Below, piece after piece: positions 9,668 to 18,201 of a stretch of DNA of 64,000 bases. The position numbers and the translations under genes are program-made. Under the pieces are notes generated by a model. It did no database searches and was not told the origin of the DNA. It was given only the letters and a program-made list of their open reading frames with translations. Numbering within the stretch: position 1 is the first letter of the stretch; each line of letters opens with the position of its first letter. The stretch lies in assembly GCA_945862305.1 (NCBI GenBank), contig CAMAXF010000003.1, positions 1-64,000 on the forward strand, read 5' to 3'. The DNA comes from Bordetella parapertussis. GTDB lineage: Bacteria > Pseudomonadota > Gammaproteobacteria > Burkholderiales > Burkholderiaceae_A.

Positions 9668-11952
9668 GCAACCCGTCTCTCATGACGTCTTACACGATGG
9701 ACTGCCGTGAAGGGGCCCGTGGCACGGTGGTGCTGCCGGGCAGCAAGAGCCTGAGCAATCGCGCGCTGTTGCTGGCCGCCTTGGCCAAGGGCACCACCGA
9801 GATTCATGGGCTGCTCGCCTCTGATGACACGGCGGTGATGATCGACTGCCTGCGGCGCCTTGGCGTGTCGCTCACGGAGACGGCTTCGCCCGACGTTCCG
9901 ACCCACAACTCGCCGGGGTCTTCGATCTGGCGGGTGGAGGGCACGGGCGGCGTGTTTCCAGAGCATGGCTCGGCCGCCTCGCCCATCGATTGCTTCGTGG
10001 GCAACTCAGGCCTGACGATTCGCACCCTGCTGCCAGCCATGGTGGTGGCCCAGGCCGGCACGGGGTCTCATGCGGTGCTGCGCGGTGTGCCGCGCATGCA
10101 CGAGCGGCCGATTGGCGATCTGGTGGACGGTCTTCGTCAATTGGGTGCCGACATTCACTACCAGAGCAACGAGGGCTTTCCGCCGCTGCGTGTGACGGGC
10201 GTGGCCTTGGCCGAGCAGGAGGTCATTCGCGTGCGCGGTGACACCTCGAGCCAATTCCTCACAGGCCTCTTGCAGGCGGCGCCGCAATTGGCCCAGCAGT
10301 GGGGGCGGCCCGTAACCATTGAAGTGGATGGCCCACTCATCAGCCGGCCTTATGTGGATTTGTCCCTGGGCATGCTCGCCGCCTTTGGTGTGCGCGTGGC
10401 CGAACCGCAGCCCAATTGCTTTGTGGTGCAGCCGGGTGTCTTGATGAGCCCCGGGCGATTGGTGGTGGAGGGCGATGCCTCGTCTGCGTCCTACTTTTTG
10501 GCAGCGGGCCTTTTGGGTGGTGGGCCCGTGCGGGTGCAGGGTGTGGGCCGCACGAGCCTGCAGGGTGATGTGCGATTTGCAGATGCAATACAGTCCATGG
10601 GTGCGGAAATCACTTGGGGTGAGGATTTCATCGAGAGCCGTGCGGCTGCGCGAGATGCGAGTGGCCGGCCCGTGGTGCAGGGCGTGGACCTCGACTGCAA
10701 TCACATTCCTGATGCGGCCATGACCCTGGTGGCCGTAGCCCTTTATGCCAAGACCCCCACGCGCCTTCGCAACATTGGTTCATGGCGGGTGAAGGAGACC
10801 GATCGCATCGCGGCCATGGCCGCCGAGGCCCGAAAGTTGGGCGCGGCCGTGGAGGAAGGGGCCGACTTCATTGTGATCACGCCGCCGACCCACCTGCGCT
10901 CAGCATCCATTCACACGTACGACGACCACCGCGTGGCAATGTCCTTCGCGCTGGCGAGCTTCTCTCACGCCGGCGAGCGCAAACAGCAGTCCAAGCACGC
11001 TGGCGAGGGGCCTTCAATCGGCGGCGAGAAGCGCTGGCAACCTGGCGAGGGGGTTCAGGCACCCGACGAGAGTCACCCGAATTTTGGCGAGGGGGTTAAT
11101 GCCCCCGTCGGTGAGACCGTGGTGTATTCGGTCGAGACGCGGGGGCATTCTCCCGAGCCGAGATCAGAGCAGACCCGGTCCGTCACCATCGAAGACCCCG
11201 CCTGCGTGAACAAGACCTTCCCCACTTACTTTGATGTCTTCGCCGACATCTGCGCCCAGGCCGTGCCCGTGGTCGCCATCGACGGGCCCACGGCATCGGG
11301 CAAGGGCACCGTGGCCAGCCGCGTGGCTCAGGCATTGGGCTTTGCCTACTTGGACAGCGGCGCCCTCTATCGGCTGCTGGCCTTGGCCAGCATGAACAAA
11401 GGGCTGCCACCCACAGACGCCCAGGGCCTCGGTGCACTGGCGGCGTCCATGGACATTGGCTTTGAGGGCGAGGTGATCTGGCTCGATGGCCGCGATGTGA
11501 GCGCCGAGATTCGAGCCGAGGCGGTGGGCAACCGGGCCTCGGAGGTGGCAGCCATCCCCGCGGTGCGCCAGGCGCTGCTGCGCCGGCAGCGGGACTTCGC
11601 CCGCCTGCCTGGCCTGGTTGCCGATGGGCGAGACATGGGCTCGGTGGTCTTTCCGAAGGCGCAGACCAAGGTCTTCCTCACGGCCACGGCCGAGGCCAGG
11701 GCCGCGCGCCGTGTCAACCAGTTGCGCGCCCGCGGTGAGGCGGCCGACCTCGCCACGATCACGGCCGACCTGGCCGCCCGCGATGCCCGCGATGCCAACC
11801 GGGCTGTGGCGCCTTTGAAATTTGTGCCTGGCCAGGGCGTGGTCTACCTCGACACCACCGACTGTGGGATTGAGGCTGCGGTGGCGGCGGTTCTCGAGGC
11901 GGTTGGGGCGGGGGCGGGCCGATCACCGCATGGCCCCGCGACAACCATTTGA
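9664..11952 (+). CDS. aroA-cmk: Bifunctional EPSP synthase / cytidylate kinase fusion
   Basis: Two enzymes in one 762-residue chain. Residues about 10-530 are 5-enolpyruvylshikimate-3-phosphate synthase: GSKSLSNR binds substrate, IPDAAMT holds the catalytic Asp (350), and there are KETDR and DDHRVAMSF. Residues about 535-755 are CMP kinase: P-loop GPTASGKGT at 541-549, LDSGALYR, DGRDMGSVVFP. The two reactions are unrelated (shikimate pathway versus CMP phosphorylation), but the genes are neighbours in many relatives, so the fusion is a simple joining. Residues about 434-506 are an extra low-complexity insert within the AroA domain. TTG 9664 is favoured: GGAGGGGG precedes it and it couples to tyrA by TTGA. 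ATG 9682 is the alternative. Confidence 0.93.
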   Translation: MSNPSLMTSYTMDCREGARGTVVLPGSKSLSNRALLLAALAKGTTEIHGLLASDDTAVMIDCLRRLGVSLTETASPDVPTHNSPGSSIWRVEGTGGVFPEHGSAASPIDCFVGNSGLTIRTLLPAMVVAQAGTGSHAVLRGVPRMHERPIGDLVDGLRQLGADIHYQSNEGFPPLRVTGVALAEQEVIRVRGDTSSQFLTGLLQAAPQLAQQWGRPVTIEVDGPLISRPYVDLSLGMLAAFGVRVAEPQPNCFVVQPGVLMSPGRLVVEGDASSASYFLAAGLLGGGPVRVQGVGRTSLQGDVRFADAIQSMGAEITWGEDFIESRAAARDASGRPVVQGVDLDCNHIPDAAMTLVAVALYAKTPTRLRNIGSWRVKETDRIAAMAAEARKLGAAVEEGADFIVITPPTHLRSASIHTYDDHRVAMSFALASFSHAGERKQQSKHAGEGPSIGGEKRWQPGEGVQAPDESHPNFGEGVNAPVGETVVYSVETRGHSPEPRSEQTRSVTIEDPACVNKTFPTYFDVFADICAQAVPVVAIDGPTASGKGTVASRVAQALGFAYLDSGALYRLLALASMNKGLPPTDAQGLGALAASMDIGFEGEVIWLDGRDVSAEIRAEAVGNRASEVAAIPAVRQALLRRQRDFARLPGLVADGRDMGSVVFPKAQTKVFLTATAEARAARRVNQLRARGEAADLATITADLAARDARDANRAVAPLKFVPGQGVVYLDTTDCGIEAAVAAVLEAVGAGAGRSPHGPATTI
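10963..11181 (+). repeat. In-frame repeat-rich insert inside the AroA coding region
   Basis: About 219 bases encoding residues 434-506, placed between DDHRVAMSFALASF and VTIEDPACVNKTFP, which are nearly adjacent in ordinary AroA. It contains at least four spaced copies of GGCGAG, most as TGGCGAGGGG, near 10972, 11002, 11044 and 11096. It also contains hairpins such as GGGGG-TTAAT-GCCCC (about 11091-11105). The peptide repeats HAGE, GGE, PGEGV and FGEGV. This looks like an in-frame acquisition of an intergenic-type interspersed repeat. Confidence 0.7.
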
Positions 11953-11977
11953 TCCAGCAGGTTTTTCAGACTATCCT
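11949..11977 (+). promoter_or_regulatory. Candidate rpsA promoter
   Basis: TTGATC (11949-11954), a 17-base spacer and TATCCT (11972-11977), overlapping the stop of the AroA-Cmk gene. It would give a leader of about 110 nt before rpsA. Confidence 0.5.
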
Positions 11978-11983
11978 AGTGGG

Positions 11984-12095
11984 CTAGCCGGCTGCGTCCC
12001 TCGGGCGCGGTCATTTTCTCGCAGGCCCGCCAAAGGCCTTCGATCAACGCCGTCGTCCACGCTGTTGGGCGATGTGAAACTGGAAACCTTTTTGA
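11984..12095 (+). promoter_or_regulatory. Structured rpsA leader without a clear Shine-Dalgarno site
   Basis: The untranslated stretch before rpsA can fold into GCGTCC-CTC-GGGCGC (11994-12008) and AGGCC...GGCCT (about 12020-12036). No GGAGG-like site precedes the ATG; the last bases are A/T-rich (AACCTTTTTGA). In E. coli, rpsA is also translated from a structured leader lacking a strong Shine-Dalgarno site and is repressed by S1. A similar role here is inferred. Confidence 0.4.
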
Positions 12096-13832
12096 ATGTC
12101 CGCTCAACTTAACCAACAAGGTGCACCTGCACCTGATTCGTTTGCCGCTTTATTTGCTGAATCCATTTCCCGCCAAGAAATGCGCGCGGGAGAAGTCATC
12201 ACCGCAGAAGTGCTGCGCATCGACCAGAACCATGTGGTGGTCAATGCAGGGCTGAAGTCTGAAAGCTTCATTCCCGTCGAAGAATTCCACAACGACCAAG
12301 GTGAACTCGATGTCAAAGAGGGCGACTTTGTGTCGGTTGCAATCGAGTCGCTCGAAGATGGCCGCGGTGAAACCCGCCTCTCGCGCGACCGCGCCAAGCG
12401 TCTGGCCGCCTGGGTGAGCCTGGAGCAGGCCCTGGAGTCGGGCGAGTTGGTGGTGGGCACCGTGACCGGCAAGGTCAAGGGTGGCCTCACGGTCATGACC
12501 AACGGCATCCGCGCCTTCTTGCCCGGTTCGCTGGTCGACACCCGTCCCATGAAGGACACCTCCCACATCGAGAACAAGACCCTGGAGTTCAAGGTCATCA
12601 AGCTCGATCGCAAGCGCAACAACGTGGTGCTCTCCCGCCGTGCGGTGGTCGAGACCTCCATGGGCGAAGAGCGCGGCAAGCTCATGGAGACCCTCAAAGA
12701 GGGCGCTGTGGTCACTGGCCTGGTTAAGAACATCACCGACTACGGTGCATTCGTCGACCTCGGTGGCATCGATGGCCTGCTGCACATCACCGACATGGCC
12801 TGGCGCCGTGTGCGTCACCCCTCCGAGGTGCTCACCGTGGGCCAAGAAGTCACGGCCAAGGTGCTGCGTTTCGATCAAGACAAGAACCGTGTGTCCCTGG
12901 GCATCAAGCAGTTGGGCGACGACCCATGGGATGGCATTGCACGCCGCTACCCCCAGGGCACCCGCATGTTCGGCAAGGTCACCAACATCACCGACTACGG
13001 TGCATTCGTGGAGATCGAGCCCGGCATCGAAGGCCTGGTCCATGTGTCTGAAATGGATTGGACCAACAAGAACGTGAACCCCGGCAAGGTGGTTCAGGTG
13101 GGCGACGAGACCGAGGTCATGGTCCTGGAGATCGATGGCGAGCGTCGCCGCATCTCGCTGGGCATGAAGCAGTGCCGTGCCAACCCCTGGCAGGAGTTCG
13201 CAGCCACGGTGGCCAAGGGCGACAAGGTCAGCGGCCAGATCAAGTCCATCACCGACTTCGGCGTCTTCATTGGCCTCAATGGCAACATCGACGGCCTGGT
13301 TCACCTCTCCGACCTGTCCTGGTCTGAGGCGGGCGAGGAGGCGGTTCGCAACTACAAGAAGGGCGATGAGGTCGAGGCCGTGGTGCTGGCCATCGATGTC
13401 GAGCGTGAGCGCATCTCCCTGGGCATCAAGCAGATGCAGGGCGATCCCACCGGCGGTGCTGGCACCCCCAGCACGGGCGGCGGACGCTTTGAAAAGGGCA
13501 TGGTTGTCACGGGCACGGTGAAGTCGGTCGATGCCAAGGGTGCCACCATTGGCCTGGCCGATGATGTCGAGGGCTACCTTCGCGCATCAGACATCTCCCG
13601 CGACCGCGTGGAAGATGCCCGCAGCCATATGAAGGAAGGCGACACCGTGGAGGCCATGATCGTCAACGTGGATCGCAAGACCCGCACGATCAACCTCTCG
13701 ATCAAGGCCAAAGACAACGCCGAGGCGGCCGATGTCATGCAGAAGATGGCTTCGGAGAGTTCCGGGTCGTCCGGCACGACCAACCTTGGTGCTCTGTTGA
13801 AGGCCAAACTCGACGGGCAGCCAGACGCCTAA
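12096..13832 (+). CDS. rpsA: 30S ribosomal protein S1
   Basis: The RNA-binding ribosomal protein needed to initiate on structured or weak-Shine-Dalgarno mRNAs. The 578 residues contain six S1 (OB-fold) repeats. The central ones are marked by [21 protein letters not shown], then [22 protein letters not shown], then [22 protein letters not shown]. The first two repeats, which bind the ribosome, are more diverged. The C-terminus is a short basic tail. ihfB follows 24 bases later, the conserved order in proteobacteria. Confidence 0.97.
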   Translation: MSAQLNQQGAPAPDSFAALFAESISRQEMRAGEVITAEVLRIDQNHVVVNAGLKSESFIPVEEFHNDQGELDVKEGDFVSVAIESLEDGRGETRLSRDRAKRLAAWVSLEQALESGELVVGTVTGKVKGGLTVMTNGIRAFLPGSLVDTRPMKDTSHIENKTLEFKVIKLDRKRNNVVLSRRAVVETSMGEERGKLMETLKEGAVVTGLVKNITDYGAFVDLGGIDGLLHITDMAWRRVRHPSEVLTVGQEVTAKVLRFDQDKNRVSLGIKQLGDDPWDGIARRYPQGTRMFGKVTNITDYGAFVEIEPGIEGLVHVSEMDWTNKNVNPGKVVQVGDETEVMVLEIDGERRRISLGMKQCRANPWQEFAATVAKGDKVSGQIKSITDFGVFIGLNGNIDGLVHLSDLSWSEAGEEAVRNYKKGDEVEAVVLAIDVERERISLGIKQMQGDPTGGAGTPSTGGGRFEKGMVVTGTVKSVDAKGATIGLADDVEGYLRASDISRDRVEDARSHMKEGDTVEAMIVNVDRKTRTINLSIKAKDNAEAADVMQKMASESSGSSGTTNLGALLKAKLDGQPDA

Positions 13833-13856
13833 GGGGTTCGCCCAGCGCGCTCAGCC

Positions 13857-14165
13857 ATGACCAAGTCTGAACTCATTCTTCGTCTGGCTGAGCGTCTGAA
13901 CAACCCGGCCCTGGGCCTCAACGCCCAACTGGTCCAAAAAGATTGTGAAGTCTCGGTTCGACTGCTGCTCGAGGCATTGAGCCAGGCGCTCATCCAGGGC
14001 CATCGCATTGAGATTCGCGGCTTTGGAACCTTCTCGGTCAATAGCCGTCCACCGCGCGTGGGCCGCAATCCAAAGTCTGGCGAGGAGGTGGCGGTGCCGG
14101 CCAAGCGGGTGCCGCACTTCAAGCCCGGAAAAGACCTGCGCCTGCGCGTGAACCAACAGGCCTGA
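13857..14165 (+). CDS. ihfB: Integration host factor subunit beta
   Basis: DNA-bending nucleoid protein (HU/IHF family) acting as a heterodimer with IhfA in transcription, replication and recombination. The 102 residues start [24 protein letters not shown] and the DNA-intercalating proline loop [10 protein letters not shown] are intact. It sits directly after rpsA, as in most beta- and gammaproteobacteria. Confidence 0.96.
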   Translation: MTKSELILRLAERLNNPALGLNAQLVQKDCEVSVRLLLEALSQALIQGHRIEIRGFGTFSVNSRPPRVGRNPKSGEEVAVPAKRVPHFKPGKDLRLRVNQQA

Positions 14166-14171
14166 CCTGCC

Positions 14172-14915
14172 TTGATCCCGGTCGATCCCCTCTGGCTCCT
14201 GGCCCTGCCCATTTTGTTTGGCCTGGGCTGGTTCACGGCCCGACTGGATCGCCGTCAGTCTGAGCGTGCGGCCGATCCGGCCCAGGGGCAGCTCATTCAA
14301 GCATTGCTTGCGCTGGTGGACCAGCAGCCGCGCGCTGCCGTGGACGCCCTGCTGGCGGCCGTGCGCGAGAATCCCGATGCCCTGGAATTGCAGCAGGCGG
14401 TGGGCAGTCTCTTCCGACGCGTCGGTGAGCCCGACCGGGCCATCGAGGTGCACCTCTCCTTGCTCGGCCGGCAGCGGCTGCCAGCAGCCCTTCGCGAGGC
14501 CTGCCTGCTGGAGCTGGCCCGTGACTACATGGACGCCGGCATCATGGACCGTGCGCAGGACAGCCTCGAGCTGCTCTCGGCCTCCCCCGTGTATGCAGCC
14601 ACTGCCCTGAACTTGTTGGTGGATCTCATGCAGCGTCAGCGCCGCTGGGCCGATGCCCTTTCGGCCCTCGACCGCCTCTCGCAGTGCGCCGAGGCAAAGC
14701 CTCCGGCTGCCCTGCGCTTTCATCTGCTCATGGAATTGAATCGCTCCGAGGAGGCCTGCAGCCTGCTGCCCAGCCATCCAAGGCTTTCCAGCCCATCGGC
14801 CCCGGAGTCCACGGGCGGCCCGCAGGTCTGTGTGCAGTGTGGCTTCCAGGCGCGACAGCCGTCTTGGCAGTGTCCGGGCTGCCGCAGCTGGGACAGCCTT
14901 CGGCCCATCGCATAA
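14172..14915 (+). CDS. lapB: LapB-like heat-shock/LPS-assembly protein, shortened
   Basis: Membrane-anchored TPR protein that, in E. coli, tunes LPS synthesis by directing LpxC to FtsH. It has an N-terminal transmembrane helix (residues about 7-23), helical TPR-like repeats (about 40-200) and a C-terminal rubredoxin-like metal knuckle with Cys220/Cys223 and Cys234/Cys237 (CVQCGF, CPGCRSW). At 247 residues it is far shorter than the roughly 390-residue norm, so several TPRs are missing. The start is TTG 14172, 6 bases after ihfB, which leaves no room for the lapA gene usually found here. No frameshift or decay is evident. Confidence 0.82.
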   Translation: MIPVDPLWLLALPILFGLGWFTARLDRRQSERAADPAQGQLIQALLALVDQQPRAAVDALLAAVRENPDALELQQAVGSLFRRVGEPDRAIEVHLSLLGRQRLPAALREACLLELARDYMDAGIMDRAQDSLELLSASPVYAATALNLLVDLMQRQRRWADALSALDRLSQCAEAKPPAALRFHLLMELNRSEEACSLLPSHPRLSSPSAPESTGGPQVCVQCGFQARQPSWQCPGCRSWDSLRPIA

Positions 14916-14921
14916 TCGGCC

Positions 14922-15851
14922 ATGGACTTTTCTTCTGCTCGCGTGCTGGTGGTCGGCGACCTCATGCTCGACCGTTACTGGATGGGCGATGTCGACCGCA
15001 TTTCGCCCGAGGCCCCAGTGCCCGTGGTGCGCATTGCACGCCAGGAAGAGCGCCTGGGTGGCGCGGCCAACGTGGCCCGCAACCTCGCCTCGCTTGGCGC
15101 CAAGCCCATGCTCGTGGGAGTGGTGGGTCCAGATGAGGCGGGAAGAACCCTTCGCCAGCTCCTGGCCCAAGAGGGCATTGAAGACCGGGTCATCGAAGAC
15201 CCTGCCATTGCGACCACGCTCAAGCTGAGGGTCATTGGCCGCCAGCAGCAATTGGTGCGCCTGGACTTCGAGGCGCAGCCCACCCACGAGGCCCTGCACA
15301 ACAAGCGCGCCGAGTTTGAACGCGCCCTCGCAGCAGTCGACCTCGTGGTGATGTCGGACTATGGCAAGGGTGGCCTCACCCACATCCGAGATTTCATTCG
15401 CATGGCCCGAGAGATGGGCCGCCCCATTCTGGTAGACCCCAAGGGTGACGACTACGCCCGATATGCGGGGGCCACCATGCTCACGCCCAATCGCAGTGAG
15501 TTCTTTCAGGTGGCGGGCCGCGCCACCGACGAGGCAGACTTCGCCACCAGGGCGGAGTCCCTGCGGGCATCGCTGGGCCTGGATCACCTGCTGGTCACGC
15601 GCAGCGAAGATGGCATGACCCTCTTTTCGGCGAACCAGAGCACTCTTCATGTCCCCGCCCAGGCCCGTGAGGTCTTCGATGTGAGTGGCGCAGGTGACAC
15701 GGTCATTGCCACGCTGGCCGCCGCCATGGCCGCAGGCCTGTCGGTTGAGGCCGCAGTGCCCCTGGCCAATCGGGCGGGTGGCATTGTGGTCGGCAAGTTG
15801 GGCACGGCCGCCATTCGACACGATGAACTTTTCTCGGGAGTGCAGCCATGA
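14922..15851 (+). CDS. hldA: D-glycero-beta-D-manno-heptose-7-phosphate kinase
   Basis: PfkB/ribokinase-family kinase making heptose 1,7-bisphosphate for the LPS inner core. The 309 residues include [31 protein letters not shown] and the catalytic/anion-hole motif [10 protein letters not shown]. It lacks the second nucleotidyltransferase domain of E. coli HldE, so it is the stand-alone form (also called rfaE1). CATAAT lies 5 bases before the ATG and contains the lapB stop. The stop overlaps hldD by ATGA. Confidence 0.95.
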   Translation: MDFSSARVLVVGDLMLDRYWMGDVDRISPEAPVPVVRIARQEERLGGAANVARNLASLGAKPMLVGVVGPDEAGRTLRQLLAQEGIEDRVIEDPAIATTLKLRVIGRQQQLVRLDFEAQPTHEALHNKRAEFERALAAVDLVVMSDYGKGGLTHIRDFIRMAREMGRPILVDPKGDDYARYAGATMLTPNRSEFFQVAGRATDEADFATRAESLRASLGLDHLLVTRSEDGMTLFSANQSTLHVPAQAREVFDVSGAGDTVIATLAAAMAAGLSVEAAVPLANRAGGIVVGKLGTAAIRHDELFSGVQP

Positions 15852-16903
15852 CGATTCTTGTGACGGGCGCGGCAGGCTTCATTGGCAGCAACCTGGTCAA
15901 GGCCCTCAACGATCGGGGTGAGCAGCAGGTCGTGGCGGTGGACACGCTGCGTGAGGCCGACCGCTTCCTGAACCTCACCGACTGCGACATTGTCGATTAC
16001 CTGGACCGCGATGAATGCCGCAGGCTGGTCACGGGCCGGCCCTCCGACTTCAACGATTGGCTCGCCGCCCGCGGACTTGCACCCATTCGGGCCGTGCTAC
16101 ACCAGGGGGCCTGCTCCGACACCATGGAGACCGACGGCCAGTACATGATGGACAACAACCACCGCGTCTCGTGCGAGTTCTATGACTGGTGCCAGGCGCA
16201 GGGTGTGCCACTGCTCTATGCATCGTCTGCCGCCGTCTATGGTGGCAGCACTGTTTTCACGGAAGACCGTGCCCATGAGGCGCCGCTTAACATCTATGGC
16301 TACTCCAAGTTTCTCTTCGACCAGGTCGTGCGGCGCCGGGCGTCGTCGGCCCGTGCACCCGTGGTGGGCTTTCGATACTTCAATGTCTACGGGCCGCGTG
16401 AGCAGCACAAGGGCCGCATGGCCTCGGTCGCCTTTCATCATTTCAATCAGTTTCGCGCCGAGGGCCAGGTGCGCCTCTTCACGGGCCACGAGGGCTGGGC
16501 GGCCGGCTGCCAGCAGCGCGACTTTGTGTCCGTGGAGGATGTGGTTCGGGTCAACCTGCATTTCCTGGACCAGGCCCTTCGTGAGCCCAAGACCCACGGC
16601 ATTTTCAACCTGGGCACTGGCCGGGCACAGACCTTCAACGAGGTGGCCACGGCCGTGATCAACACCCTGCGCGAGCAGGTGGGCGAGCCCGCCATGACCA
16701 CCGAGGCACTCGTGAAGGCCGGCCAAATTGTCTACATCGATTTTCCAGAGGCCCTCAAAGGGAAATACCAAAGTCATACGCAGGCCGACCTAACCCGACT
16801 GCGCGCGGCTGGCTACGCTGGCGCGTTTCTCTCGGTTCAGGAGGGTGTGGCTCGGTATGTGCGGGCCAGGCTGGGCTTGGATGCGGGAGCACCGCGGGGC
16901 TGA
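15848..16903 (+). CDS. hldD: ADP-L-glycero-D-manno-heptose 6-epimerase
   Basis: Short-chain dehydrogenase-family epimerase giving the L-glycero form of ADP-heptose for the LPS core. The 351 residues carry the NAD(P)-binding motif [11 protein letters not shown], the catalytic YGYSK and [11 protein letters not shown]. It is coupled to hldA by a 4-base overlap. Together they provide two steps of ADP-heptose synthesis; the other steps are not in the window. Confidence 0.95.
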   Translation: MTILVTGAAGFIGSNLVKALNDRGEQQVVAVDTLREADRFLNLTDCDIVDYLDRDECRRLVTGRPSDFNDWLAARGLAPIRAVLHQGACSDTMETDGQYMMDNNHRVSCEFYDWCQAQGVPLLYASSAAVYGGSTVFTEDRAHEAPLNIYGYSKFLFDQVVRRRASSARAPVVGFRYFNVYGPREQHKGRMASVAFHHFNQFRAEGQVRLFTGHEGWAAGCQQRDFVSVEDVVRVNLHFLDQALREPKTHGIFNLGTGRAQTFNEVATAVINTLREQVGEPAMTTEALVKAGQIVYIDFPEALKGKYQSHTQADLTRLRAAGYAGAFLSVQEGVARYVRARLGLDAGAPRG

Positions 16904-16963
16904 TCGTTCGTCAGGGTCGCCCGTGCGGCCCTTCTGTCTGGCGAATTGAAAGGACGATCAGAA

Positions 16964-17278
16964 ATGCAATCCAGAAAGACCTTGGGATGGGTGTTGGGCG
17001 CCTTGTGGCTTGGGCTCGCGAGCGCAAGCTTTGCGCGTGTGGATGTGAACCGAGCCACGCAGGCGGAGCTCGAGTCGGTGCGCGGCATTGGGCCGGCCAT
17101 GTCGGCCCGAATCTTGGCCGAGCGGGAGCAGCGCGGCCCCTTCCGCAGCCCTGCAGACCTCAGCCGCCGGGTGAGCGGCATTGGCGAGAAGACCCTGGCC
17201 AAGCTGCAGTCCAATGGCCTCACGGTGCCAGCTCAGAAAATTCCCGAGCCCACGCGGCCGCCTAAAATGGAGAAATGA
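16964..17278 (+). CDS. ComEA-like helix-hairpin-helix protein
   Basis: A 104-residue protein with an N-terminal signal/anchor segment (WVLGALWLGLASASFA) followed by one pair of HhH motifs: VDVNRATQAELESVRGIG and SRRVSGIGEKTLAKL. This resembles periplasmic ComEA, which binds incoming DNA during natural transformation. I chose ATG 16964, which has AAAGGA about 9 bases before it; TTG 16946 in the same frame is less likely. The stop overlaps the ubiA ATG. No other competence gene is nearby, so a role in DNA uptake is plausible but unproven. Confidence 0.82.
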   Translation: MQSRKTLGWVLGALWLGLASASFARVDVNRATQAELESVRGIGPAMSARILAEREQRGPFRSPADLSRRVSGIGEKTLAKLQSNGLTVPAQKIPEPTRPPKMEK

Positions 17279-18201
17279 CACCAAGCCCCGACGCGTCTGA
17301 GACCACACCGCAGCCCAGTCGCCTGGTCTTGTATTGGCGACTGGCGCGGTTCGACAAGCCCGTGGGCATTCTGCTGCTGCTCTGGCCCACGCTCTGGGCG
17401 CTGTGGATTGCAGCCCAAGGCCTGCCAGACCTGCCGCGGCTGGCTGTCTTTGTGGCAGGCACCATCCTGATGCGGGCAGCCGGCTGCGTGCTCAACGACC
17501 TGGCCGACCGGCGCTTTGATGGTGCCGTAGCCCGCACCTCGCAGCGGGTTCTGGCCACGGGGGCCGTCTCGGTGGTCGAGGCTGTGCTGGTGGCGGTGCT
17601 GCTGCTTGCAGCCGCGGCGAGCCTGCTGCATTTTCTCAACGACCTGGCCGTGCAGTACGCCTACCTGGCGGTGTTCGTGGCGGCGATCTATCCCTACTTC
17701 AAACGATTCTTCCCCGTGCCTCAGGCCATCTTGGGACTGGCCTTTGGCTTTGGCATTCCGATGGCATTTGCGGACACGCATGGTCAGGTGCCGATGGCGG
17801 CCTGGCTGATCATGCTGGGCAATCTGGTCTGGGCCGTGGCCTATGACACGGCCTACGCCATGGTGGACCGTGACGATGACACCCGGCTGGGCCTGCGCAG
17901 CAGTGCCCGCACCTTCGGCCGATTCGACCTGCTCGCAGTGGGTCTTTGCCAGGCCATCTTCTTGTCGGTCATGGCCAGCCTGCCGCTCTTCTTCCAGTTG
18001 GGCGTGGTCTATTGGGCTGGCTGGCTGGCGGCCATGGTCTATTCCGTGCACCTCTGGTGGCGGCTTCGCAGTCGCAGCCGCGAAGACAGCTTCTGGGTGT
18101 TCCAGCGGCACCACTGGCTGGGCGCCATTTTGTTCGTCGGCATCGCTGCCGACTTTGCAGCGGTGAGCCTACTGGGACTCTCGACGACGCTCGTCCCCTA
18201 A
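17275..18201 (+). CDS. ubiA: 4-hydroxybenzoate polyprenyltransferase
   Basis: Membrane prenyltransferase attaching the polyprenyl tail to 4-hydroxybenzoate in ubiquinone synthesis. The 308 residues contain several transmembrane helices and the two Mg-binding motifs NDLADRRFD and DTAYAMVDRDDD. It overlaps comEA by ATGA. TAAAAT lies 6 bases before the ATG, with GGAG between them. The 3' end overlaps the convergent proC by 33 bases. Confidence 0.95.
   Translation: MTPSPDASETTPQPSRLVLYWRLARFDKPVGILLLLWPTLWALWIAAQGLPDLPRLAVFVAGTILMRAAGCVLNDLADRRFDGAVARTSQRVLATGAVSVVEAVLVAVLLLAAAASLLHFLNDLAVQYAYLAVFVAAIYPYFKRFFPVPQAILGLAFGFGIPMAFADTHGQVPMAAWLIMLGNLVWAVAYDTAYAMVDRDDDTRLGLRSSARTFGRFDLLAVGLCQAIFLSVMASLPLFFQLGVVYWAGWLAAMVYSVHLWWRLRSRSREDSFWVFQRHHWLGAILFVGIAADFAAVSLLGLSTTLVP

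Noticed and set aside
13851-15821. Open frame of 656 codons on the minus strand opposite ihfB, lapB and hldA
   Set aside because: Low-complexity His/Gly/Arg translation, antisense shadow of real genes.
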